A stretch of 7,459 nucleotides of DNA, taken from contig DAOVTM010000196.1 in NCBI GenBank assembly GCA_030633145.1, positions 1 through 7,459 of the forward strand, given 5' to 3'. Under the pieces are notes generated by a model. It had not been told where the DNA came from. It searched no databases and saw only the letters and a list, made by a program, of their open reading frames with translations. Source of the stretch: Desulfobulbaceae bacterium (GTDB lineage Bacteria; Desulfobacterota; Desulfobulbia; Desulfobulbales; Desulfobulbaceae). How positions within the stretch are numbered: the stretch's first letter is position 1; each line of letters begins with the position of its first letter. The translations under genes and the position numbers were made by a program. Positions 1-4,604 of this stretch are shown here, piece by piece.

Positions 1-180
1 TCTCTAATAAATTAGAGAATTCAAAAAAATTCAAGGATTGGACTTCAACAAATAATATCTGCATGACTTGCGCCACACAGTTAATGTATCGGCCCGCTTG
101 AATGCTGTTTAGTTTTCAAAGATCAAAAAAACCTGCTCTATAAAATCAGGCTTGCCTCAGCTATTTTCTCTGCTGCGACT
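1..180 (-). other. Presumed rRNA operon leader, running leftward toward a 16S rRNA gene at the window edge
   Basis: No convincing protein gene is present. On the minus strand this stretch follows two promoter-like sites and contains a boxA-like motif (111-125). It ends at the left edge in ATTAGAGA, which matches E. coli 16S bases 3-10 (ATTGAAGA) at 6 of 8 positions; the next bases of a 16S gene would be GTTTGATC. The arrangement of tandem promoters, boxA and then the 16S start about 110 nt later is the usual layout of bacterial rRNA leaders. Positions 1-18 also form a perfect inverted repeat (8-bp arms, 2-nt centre). The 16S gene itself is outside the window, so this is an inference; the mature 16S 5' end would fall within about the first 10 bases. 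Confidence 0.6.
111..125 (-). promoter_or_regulatory. boxA-like antitermination signal
   Basis: The minus strand reads TGATCTTTGAAAACT, very close to the boxA of rRNA operons (E. coli TGCTCTTTAACA, Bacillus TGTTCTTTGAAAAC). boxA in nascent RNA recruits NusB/NusE so that polymerase reads through the untranslated rRNA. Its place downstream of the two promoters and upstream of the inferred 16S start fits. The motif is short; the assignment rests on the combined layout. Confidence 0.6.
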
Positions 181-186
181 AGCGAC

Positions 187-215
187 AGGATAACCTGTCT
201 ATTTGATGCTGTCAA
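187..215 (-). promoter_or_regulatory. rRNA-type promoter P2 (proximal)
   Basis: The minus strand has a perfect -35 TTGACA (215-210), a 17-nt spacer and -10 TATCCT (192-187, 4/6 to consensus). The predicted start is near 180. Upstream of the -35 is an A/T-tract region (about 216-245) like an UP element, and the bases after the -10 are G/C-containing (GTCGC), as in stringently controlled promoters. The inverted repeat GACAGG-ATAA-CCTGTC (184-199) overlaps the -10 and could be a protein site. Confidence 0.6.
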
Positions 216-284
216 CAATAAAAATCATTGTTTGTTTTTTCTTTGCTGCTCAATTTTTTGCTGCGTCATGAGCAACGATGCGAG

Positions 285-313
285 AACCTACATGACCCTG
301 ATATAGAAGTCAA
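285..313 (-). promoter_or_regulatory. rRNA-type promoter P1 (distal)
   Basis: The minus strand has -35 TTGACT (313-308, 5/6), a 17-nt spacer and -10 TAGGTT (290-285, 3/6), followed by the C/G-containing discriminator CTCGC. The predicted start is near 278. The spacing equals that of P2, about 98 bp downstream, giving a tandem P1-P2 pair like those of many rRNA operons. The -10 is poor, so the call leans on the spacing, the AT-rich upstream DNA and the repeated layout. Confidence 0.45.
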
Positions 314-448
314 CATTAAATTTCGCTTAGATATGATAATAATTTTTTAGTATGTGTTTTCAGGCAGTTATCTTTTGTTGTTTTATGTTGAAAGGATAAT
401 CCTAACAGAAAAGTTCAAAGAAAAAATCCGTAAAAAAAATATTAAAAT
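314..448. other. AT-rich intergenic stretch: tauE-like 3' side and UP-like tract
   Basis: There is no gene here. Read on the minus strand it starts just after the stop codon of the TauE-like gene with long T runs but no convincing stem, so I see no clear intrinsic terminator. Next comes the near-perfect palindrome AGGATAATCCT (393-403). Nearer P1 lie A/T tracts (about 318-355) of the kind that act as UP elements bound by the RNA polymerase alpha subunit. Read-through from the exporter gene into the rRNA promoters seems possible. Confidence 0.4.
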
Positions 449-1336
449 TCAAAAAAAGCCAAGATAATGAAATGCGGTAAAGAGAATGCAGAAGCAGAGG
501 ATGGATTTAATTAATCCTGCTGGTACATAACGCTGCATTCTTGCCCCGCAGTACATGCCCGCAAACCCTCCTATACCAAACAAAATACCCAACATCCAGT
601 CAGGGCCAACACTTATTTCCGGGACAAAATGAGTCATCAGTTGAAAAAAGAGAACTCCGGCAAAGGAAGTGATCAGAGTACCCATTAAGGCAGCCCCGGC
701 CACGGTATAGACTGGCAAGGCAAACATGGAAACAAAGAAAGGCGCAATAATGGCACCGCCTCCTATACCATATACACCACCTATCAAGCCGACAACCAGG
801 CTGAGAACCAGGATTGCCGGGGTACTGACCCGGTACTGCCTCCCCTCAAAACTGTAGCCAAGCGATTTGAAGGAGAAAAAGGTGTTGGTGACAGTGTTGT
901 TTTGAATTTTTTGAGGTTGTTGGGTAGTTTTTTTCTTTTTGCTTACAAAAATATCAAGGAGCAGACGAATGCCGATATACAGCAGTACCATTGCGACAAA
1001 TTTTTTAAACAAGGCTGGATCTGGCAGGTAGCGAATCCTGATAACCGCACCAACAAGGACACCGGGCAGGGTGCCTATGATTACGGCCCAGGTAAGGGGC
1101 CAGACCATGCGGCCCTCCCTGATATAGCGATACACCCCGCTGGGAATGGCCACCACATTAAAGATATGATTGGTGGCACTGACCGATGGACTGGTAAAGC
1201 CGAGATAACTGACCTGGAATGGGAGCAGCAGGAAGGCCCCGGAAACACCTCCCATGGAGGTAAAAAAAGAGATGACAAAGGCTACCAGGGGTGGCAGCCA
1301 TGGTTGGACTTCTATATCTGCAACAGGGAAGTACAC
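449..1336 (-). CDS. TauE/SafE-family membrane anion (sulfite-type) exporter
   Basis: The product is a 295-residue inner-membrane protein of the TauE/SafE (DUF81) family, whose characterised members export sulfite, sulfoacetate or related anions. It shows the family's duplicated fold: two hydrophobic halves, each opening with a glycine-rich segment (FTSMGGVSGAFLLLPF at 25-40, VYGIGGGAIIAPFF at 188-201). A polar Lys/Gln/Asn-rich linker lies at about 131-170. I see seven to eight likely membrane segments. The start is GTG; an in-frame TAA lies 6 codons upstream and no ATG is near, and MYFP...PPLVAFVISFFTSMGG resembles the N-terminus of deltaproteobacterial relatives as I remember them. No strong Shine-Dalgarno sequence precedes it. 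It lies 31 bp after a small gene and may be co-transcribed with it. The substrate is not proven; the nearby ABC importer of the sulfonate/nitrate class makes sulfite a reasonable guess. Confidence 0.85.
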   Translation of the reverse strand: MYFPVADIEVQPWLPPLVAFVISFFTSMGGVSGAFLLLPFQVSYLGFTSPSVSATNHIFNVVAIPSGVYRYIREGRMVWPLTWAVIIGTLPGVLVGAVIRIRYLPDPALFKKFVAMVLLYIGIRLLLDIFVSKKKKTTQQPQKIQNNTVTNTFFSFKSLGYSFEGRQYRVSTPAILVLSLVVGLIGGVYGIGGGAIIAPFFVSMFALPVYTVAGAALMGTLITSFAGVLFFQLMTHFVPEISVGPDWMLGILFGIGGFAGMYCGARMQRYVPAGLIKSILCFCILFTAFHYLGFF

Positions 1337-1367
1337 TGTTATCAGAAGGGATTAATCTCAGGATGGA

Positions 1368-1652
1368 TCATTCTTCAATCCATTTAGAGAGGGTTTCGAT
1401 AATCTGTTTTGCCTGTTTCGCACTGGAGATATTAAACTTGGATTTAGGCAGAAATTGGCCGTTACGCTTCTGATAGCGACGGATAGAAAACTTTTCCGGG
1501 CCATACTCTCCCTTGCTGCGGTTAAAATCCTGGTAACGGAAAAGGATGGTGGTCCAAGCACCCCTGGTCAGTACTTCTTTGCCCAGTTCCTTGACAATGA
1601 GCTGATCGTCCTCTTCGTAGTTAATTGATATTTCGTCTATAGTTTCAGCCAT
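1368..1652 (-). CDS. Small conserved-looking protein of unknown function
   Basis: I do not recognise an established family. The preferred product is 94 residues starting MAETIDEISINYEEDD. This ATG (1652) has a good Shine-Dalgarno AGGTGG (1663-1658) 5 nt upstream. An in-frame ATG at 1709 would add 19 residues, but they overlap promoter-like sequence. The protein is acidic at the N-terminus (about residues 1-17). It then has a basic, aromatic middle (LTRGAWTTILFRYQDF; IRRYQKRNGQF) and an amphipathic C-terminal helix (about 74-94) ending in KWIEE. No signal peptide or membrane segment is visible. The mix of beta-like basic segments and a final helix could suit a small nucleic-acid-binding protein (PC4-like folds have such an outline), but that is speculation. 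It lies between the ABC genes and the exporter, and its own promoter-like elements suggest separate transcription. Confidence 0.65.
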   Translation of the reverse strand: MAETIDEISINYEEDDQLIVKELGKEVLTRGAWTTILFRYQDFNRSKGEYGPEKFSIRRYQKRNGQFLPKSKFNISSAKQAKQIIETLSKWIEE

Positions 1653-1679
1653 GTTGTCCACCTTTGTATCTGGTATAAT

Positions 1680-1698
1680 AGTATAGGGTAATGACCCT
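1680..1698 (-). promoter_or_regulatory. Possible promoter -10 and overlapping inverted repeat upstream of the small unknown gene
   Basis: The minus strand has TATACT (1685-1680, 5/6 to the -10 consensus) 27 nt upstream of the preferred ATG. Directly upstream, sharing one base, is the perfect inverted repeat AGGGT-AATG-ACCCT (1685-1698), a possible operator. No good -35 sits at 16-18 bp; the best candidate is GTGATG. An activator binding the adjacent repeat array could compensate. Confidence 0.3.
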
Positions 1699-1706
1699 GT
1701 TTTCAT

Positions 1707-1763
1707 CACTTTGTTCTATTGCACAAACTTTGTTCTCTTACATCAACTTTGTTTTCTTACATC
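1707..1763. repeat. Tandem 19-bp repeat array (two near-identical units plus a degenerate third)
   Basis: On the plus strand AACTTTGTTCTCTTACATC (1726-1744) is followed at once by a second 19-bp copy (1745-1763) with one mismatch. A third, degenerate copy at 1707-1725 shares ACTTTGTTCT. The last unit overlaps the stop codon of the ABC ATPase gene. The 19-bp period is near two helical turns, so the units would present similar DNA faces, as in activator or repressor arrays. The array lies just upstream (in the minus direction) of the promoter-like site of the small unknown gene. Confidence 0.75.
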
Positions 1764-2652
1764 ATATACGACTTTCATCTTCAGTCAAGGTCTGAAAAGA
1801 ATCCGGGTGCAAGAGGTTGAATTCATGTGCATGTTGCAGATAGTCGGGATCAAAGCCCTCTTTGCGTATCTGAGTTATCAACCTGGTGAATTCTCTGCTC
1901 TGCTTACCGCTGGTATTGGATGCCATCCTTGGTAGGGGATGATCAGATATGATCTTGGCTCCCCTGTTGATGCCTTTACCATTACCGCGACCGTCACTGT
2001 AGTACTGCGACAAGACCAACATCCTGGTGCCAAGGAAGGCGGCTTCTTCCAGGTCATGGGTGACAAAGAAGATTGTCATCTTCTCCTGCTCCCACAGCTC
2101 GATGAGAAACAACTGCATATCTTCCCTGGTGTCCGGGTCAAGTGCTCCAAAGGGTTCATCCATGAGCAGGATTTTTGGCTTCATTATCATGGACTGACCA
2201 ATGGCGACTCGCTGCTGCATACCGCCCGACAACTGGTGCGGATACTTGTCTGCGTGTTCGGCAAGGCGGATTTTTTCCAATATATCCATGGACTCGTCTT
2301 TGATTTCCTGGCTGGACATTCGTTCTGAACCGGGCCTGCCGCCCAACCGTAATCCCAAGCTGGTATTGGCGAGTACTGTCAGGTGGGGAAAGAGGGAATA
2401 GCGTTGAAAAACGATGCCCCGCTGGATATCAGGCGGGCCTACGCTTACCTGATCGAGCAGTACCTCGCCCTCTGTAGGTTTTTCCGCACCCACTATCAGA
2501 CGGAGCAGGGTGGATTTGCCGCAGCCACTGGGTCCAACCACTGTACAGAATTCTCCCTTTTTGACCTGGAGATCAATATTGTCCAGTACAACCTTGCCAC
2601 TGTAGGATTTATAGACATCAATGACCTGGAGAAATCGGGCTTTCTGGTTCAT
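1762..2652 (-). CDS. ABC transporter ATP-binding protein (nitrate/sulfonate/taurine importer class)
   Basis: This 296-residue cytoplasmic ATPase powers the adjoining permease. All nucleotide-binding motifs are intact: Walker A GPSGCGKST (40-48), Q-loop glutamine at 83 (VFQRYSLFPH), signature LSGGMQQR (141-148), Walker B ILLMDE (161-166) followed by the D-loop PFGALD, and switch histidine 199 (THD). The family is the SsuB/TauB/NrtD group (COG1116-type). It is longer than usual for SsuB (about 255 residues), with a C-terminal extension from about residue 240 that includes FDPDYLQHAHEFNLLHPDSF. From memory, similar tails occur in ATPases encoded near urea carboxylase genes, so the substrate may be nitrogenous rather than a sulfonate. 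The ATG overlaps the permease stop codon by 4 bp (2649-2652) and is preceded by GGAGAGGA, indicating translational coupling. No binding-protein gene is present. Confidence 0.9.
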   Translation of the reverse strand: MNQKARFLQVIDVYKSYSGKVVLDNIDLQVKKGEFCTVVGPSGCGKSTLLRLIVGAEKPTEGEVLLDQVSVGPPDIQRGIVFQRYSLFPHLTVLANTSLGLRLGGRPGSERMSSQEIKDESMDILEKIRLAEHADKYPHQLSGGMQQRVAIGQSMIMKPKILLMDEPFGALDPDTREDMQLFLIELWEQEKMTIFFVTHDLEEAAFLGTRMLVLSQYYSDGRGNGKGINRGAKIISDHPLPRMASNTSGKQSREFTRLITQIRKEGFDPDYLQHAHEFNLLHPDSFQTLTEDESRI

Positions 2653-3494
2653 TTATCCTCTCCAGCTACATACCATGGGTAGAAAAAGCGCAGGGCCTGG
2701 CGCAAGAGAAAATCCATTGTAAAGCCTATAAAGGTAATCCATAACACATAGGGCAGGATCACATCCATGGCCAGATAGCGGCGTACCAGGAAGATACGGT
2801 AGCCCAGGCCGCCGTCCGAGGCAATGGCCTCACCGGCAATGAGGAAGAGCCAGGCCGCACCCAGGGACAGGCGCAGTGCCTCAATGAGCCGGGGCATGAT
2901 CTGTGGCAGGATGATACGGTATGCAAGCTGCATCTGCGATGCCCCCAAGGTCGCAGCCTTGGTTATCTGTTCCCTGGGTATCTTGCCCACCGCAAGCCGT
3001 ATATCCCTGGTAATGATTGGAAAAATGCCAATAAATATAAGAACGATTTTAGCCAGCTCATCCACCCCGAAACTGATAAAGAGGATCGGCAGGATGGACA
3101 AGGGAGGGATCATGGAGACAAAGGTGAGAAAGGGGTTGAGGGTGACATTGACTCCGGGAAAAAGTCCGATGTTGAGCCCTATGAGCAGGGCGGCAACCGC
3201 TGCCAGACCGCTACCTATAAGGAGCCGTTTCATACTGGCCAAGGTGTCGTCGAGCATCAAGTAGCTCTCCGAACGGCGGTTCTTTTCAAAGGCCATGTGT
3301 TTCACGGCCGAGGTCATTTTGCTGATTTTCGGGAGGAGCTTATCTGCCGGGTTGTCCCGGTGTCTGATTTCTGCGGAGACGAGATAGATCCCCAGCAGGA
3401 TGACAAAGGGCAGGGCGGCCAGCAGGATGCTCAGTACCGGGCCGGGTCTGGCGTGGATACCGAGGAGTTTCGGGTATTTTGATTTTTTGTTCAT
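2649..3494 (-). CDS. ABC transporter permease (SsuC/TauC/NrtB-like, BPD_transp_1 family)
   Basis: This is a 281-residue inner-membrane subunit that forms the transport channel with the downstream ATPase. An N-terminal membrane helix (about 19-42) is followed by a 45-residue polar stretch. The core helices are near 90-110, 121-143, 147-163, 205-222 and 245-266. The ATPase-docking EAA-type loop is recognisable at about 175-201 (EQITKAATLGASQMQLAYRI, then ILPQIMP). FLVRRYLAMDVILPYV is typical of the nitrate/sulfonate/urea-related group. The gene is the first of the pair, yet only 14 bp separate it from the hicB stop upstream, and I see no Shine-Dalgarno sequence in that gap. The expected periplasmic binding-protein gene is absent, which suggests island DNA displaced the original operon front. 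Substrate unknown. Confidence 0.88.
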   Translation of the reverse strand: MNKKSKYPKLLGIHARPGPVLSILLAALPFVILLGIYLVSAEIRHRDNPADKLLPKISKMTSAVKHMAFEKNRRSESYLMLDDTLASMKRLLIGSGLAAVAALLIGLNIGLFPGVNVTLNPFLTFVSMIPPLSILPILFISFGVDELAKIVLIFIGIFPIITRDIRLAVGKIPREQITKAATLGASQMQLAYRIILPQIMPRLIEALRLSLGAAWLFLIAGEAIASDGGLGYRIFLVRRYLAMDVILPYVLWITFIGFTMDFLLRQALRFFYPWYVAGEDK

Positions 3495-3508
3495 GACTAT
3501 TTGATGTA

Positions 3509-3853
3509 TTATGCCTGATGCGTAGTAAGATATTGGTCAACAGCTTCAATAATAACATTATCTAATTGAATACCTTGCTCTTGAGCAAATAACGCTGCTC
3601 TTTTATGCAAAGTTATTCCTGTTGTGACGTGAAAATTGCCTTTAAAAGTTTGTTCCGGCTCAAGCCCTTCTTCCTGGCACAGGTGTAAATAATCATCAAC
3701 AGCCTCTGTGAAGGCTTGTCTGAGACCTATAACATCTTTGCCTTCATAGGTTACCAGAGCATGAATGAATTCTATTTTACCGTGAAATATTTGATCCTCA
3801 TCATTATAATGGACTGAACCATAATAATTCATATACTGCATCATATCTTTCAT
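3509..3853 (-). CDS. hicB: HicB-family antitoxin, long type (hicB1), toxin partner truncated
   Basis: This 114-residue protein matches the long HicB antitoxins. The N-terminal degraded RNase-H-like domain (YYGSVHYNDEDQIFHGKIEF, about 10-29; AFTEAVDDYLHLCQEEG, 47-63) normally binds and blocks HicA. The C-terminal part (about 70-110: FKGNFHVTTG, LHKRAALFA, then VIIEAVDQYL) looks like a ribbon-helix-helix DNA-binding domain for autoregulation. I chose the first ATG (3853), with GGA 4 nt upstream; ATGs at codons 4, 5 and 8 are possible. A complete HicA should precede it, but only the first 20 codons of hicA remain, directly abutting hicB. The gene ends 14 bp before the ABC permease, so the transporter may be read from this transcript. 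As an orphan it could act as a repressor, neutralise HicA toxins encoded elsewhere, or be a relic. Confidence 0.82.
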   Translation of the reverse strand: MKDMMQYMNYYGSVHYNDEDQIFHGKIEFIHALVTYEGKDVIGLRQAFTEAVDDYLHLCQEEGLEPEQTFKGNFHVTTGITLHKRAALFAQEQGIQLDNVIIEAVDQYLTTHQA

Positions 3854-3857
3854 ATTT

Positions 3858-3917
3858 CCAAGTCAAGTCTTTAGGTCGTTGTTGGAGCTTGAACAATAGC
3901 TTTACTTTTTTGCTCAT
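3858..3917 (-). pseudogene. hicA: Truncated hicA toxin: first 20 codons only (hicA1 stub)
   Basis: From the ATG at 3917 the minus strand encodes MSKKVKLLFKLQQRPKDLTW. This matches the N-terminus of the longer HicA toxins, which from memory begin close to MSKKxKLLxKLxxxPxDFTW and pair with exactly this long type of HicB. After Trp20 the frame runs into the hicB sequence and stops at 3804-3806, giving a 37-codon chimera without the double-stranded-RNA-binding-like fold or the catalytic His. A deletion from about codon 21 of hicA to just before the hicB start would explain the junction. The palindrome at 3928-3939 just upstream is where a hicAB operator would sit. Whether the stub is translated is unknown. 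The match is short but lies in the correct frame, strand and place. Confidence 0.7.
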
Positions 3918-3927
3918 GAGCAACTCG

Positions 3928-3939
3928 ATTATTGATAAT
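3928..3939. promoter_or_regulatory. Palindrome upstream of the hicA1 stub, possible HicB operator
   Basis: ATTAT-TG-ATAAT is a perfect inverted repeat (5-bp arms) 11 bp upstream of the hicA1 stub ATG, in an AT-rich stretch. HicB proteins with DNA-binding C-termini repress their own promoters through palindromes near the hicA start. AT-rich palindromes are common by chance, and I could not fix a convincing -35/-10 pair here. Confidence 0.25.
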
Positions 3940-4056
3940 TAAAAGTGTTGGAGGCTATCCACATATTTTGTTACCATAAATTATTAACGGGGATTTTTTG
4001 AGTGGTTACCAACTTAAGCCGAAATATTTTTTAACTACCTTTCGTTTCTATGCTCC

Positions 4057-4083
4057 AGGTAAGCGAACCTGCGAGACTCCGTC
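4057..4083. repeat. 27-bp REP-like unit, copy 1
   Basis: This unit is 25/27 identical to the copy at 4131-4157 and in the same orientation. It starts AGGTAAGCGAACCT, in which AGGT (4057-4060) can pair with ACCT (4067-4070), and ends in GCGAGACTCCGTC. The two differences from copy 2 fall in the ACCT arm and leave G-U-type pairing in a plus-strand transcript. Confidence 0.8.
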
Positions 4084-4130
4084 TGTCCTGAAGAGACCGC
4101 TGGAGCGGTCATTCAAGGTTCCTACGCAGG

Positions 4131-4157
4131 AGGTAAGCGAGCTTGCGAGACTCCGTC
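4131..4157. repeat. 27-bp REP-like unit, copy 2
   Basis: This is the second direct copy, 25/27 identical to 4057-4083. It begins AGGTAAGCGAGCTT, containing the palindrome AAGC-GA-GCTT (4135-4144), and an outer GGAG (4129-4132) can pair with CTCC (4151-4154). A GGAG head next to an imperfect palindrome recalls REP sequences mobilised by RAYT transposases; no such transposase is in the window. Confidence 0.8.
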
Positions 4158-4214
4158 AATGGGAACCAAGTTGGTAGCCTATAAATAGCATGAGTAATTA
4201 TTTTTTTCGATCGT

Positions 4215-4601
4215 CTATAATTCAGGTGGATGCCATCCTGCACTGACCCAACGCCTTCGGGCGTTGACGACTGTAGCACGACCACAGTTTGTCAACCCTG
4301 TTATTTTAGTTTGATTTTTATCCCAGGAAAAATGAGTACTCCATCTTTGCCTGAGAGGATGAAATAAAGAAACAGTTTTTTGTGTCAAGGGATCATTTCC
4401 CGTCTGTTTTGAACCTTTGTAAACATTACATGAAAAACACGCCAGGCATAAATTATCAAGAGTTGCGGATCCACCTGCTGATTTTGGTATTATGTGGTCA
4501 ACGTGCATTTTAAGGCCACAGTTATCTTCTGTGGTAAGGCAGTAGAGACAATGTTTGTTATCTCTTTTTTCAAGTTGTGTGCGTACGTTGGAAGGTATCA
4601 C
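4215..4601 (-). CDS. HNH endonuclease, second gene of an RHH-HNH pair
   Basis: This is a 128-residue HNH nuclease of the zinc-knuckle type. CLYC (18-21) and CFSC (55-58) provide four cysteines for a structural metal site. HVDHIIPKSAGG (33-44), Asn50 and CNVYKG (58-63) form the beta-beta-alpha-metal motif, with His36 as the likely general base. The C-terminal region (DPLTQKTVSLFHPLRQRW, ITGL, GRATV, RRRWVSAGWHPP) belongs to a subfamily I remember as common in cyanobacteria. There the GRATV and RRxW blocks are usually separated by about 10 more residues, so this copy may carry a small in-frame deletion. The start is GTG, 3 bp after the stop of the preceding gene, and no strong Shine-Dalgarno is seen, so translation is probably coupled. 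DNA target and role are unknown; no methyltransferase or restriction partner is nearby. Confidence 0.85.
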   Translation of the reverse strand: MIPSNVRTQLEKRDNKHCLYCLTTEDNCGLKMHVDHIIPKSAGGSATLDNLCLACFSCNVYKGSKQTGNDPLTQKTVSLFHPLRQRWSTHFSWDKNQTKITGLTNCGRATVVNARRRWVSAGWHPPEL

Positions 4602-4604
4602 TGT

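Larger units (their letters stand above)
4004..4179. mobile_element. MITE/REP-like non-coding repeat element
   Basis: This gene-free segment of about 176 bp has near-terminal inverted repeats: GGTTACCAACTT (4004-4015) and AAGTTGGTAGCC (4168-4179) are complementary at 11 of 12 positions. Inside are two direct copies of a 27-bp unit (4057-4083, 4131-4157). Between them is the strong hairpin GACCGCT-GG-AGCGGTC (4095-4110), nested in weaker pairing CCTGAA/TTCAAGG and CCTGCG/CGCAGG (4068-4073 with 4125-4130). The more GC-rich interior contrasts with AT-rich flanks. I find no transposase and no clear target-site duplication. A small non-autonomous transposable element or REP-type palindromic cluster fits best; a structured RNA is the alternative. 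No U-tract follows the hairpin, so it is not a classic terminator. Confidence 0.5.

Noticed and set aside
125..150. Minus-strand CCTG...CAGG stem followed by seven T residues, terminator- or attenuator-like
   Set aside because: The stem is only 4 bp with an 11-nt loop, too weak for an intrinsic terminator, and it would sit inside the presumed rRNA leader just before boxA.
214..240. Plus-strand AACAAT...ATTGTT stem followed by T-rich sequence
   Set aside because: An all-weak 6-bp stem with only two G-C pairs, and no plus-strand gene upstream to terminate; it overlaps the P2 -35 and A/T tract, which explains it better.
902..1387. Plus-strand open frame of 161 codons
   Set aside because: It is antisense to the TauE-like gene, has no recognisable protein features and no ribosome-binding site; a shadow of the real gene.
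1653..1709. N-terminal extension of the small unknown protein from the upstream ATG at 1709
   Set aside because: The extension overlaps a promoter-like -10 and an inverted repeat, while the downstream ATG has a well-spaced AGGTGG ribosome-binding site.
4095..4110. Intrinsic terminator at the GACCGCT/AGCGGTC hairpin
   Set aside because: No T run follows the stem on either strand, so it is better read as part of the repeat element.
4057..4157. CRISPR array from the two similar 27-bp units
   Set aside because: There are only two units, imperfect, separated by 47 bp that contain their own strong hairpin, and there are no cas genes; a REP/MITE-like element fits better.
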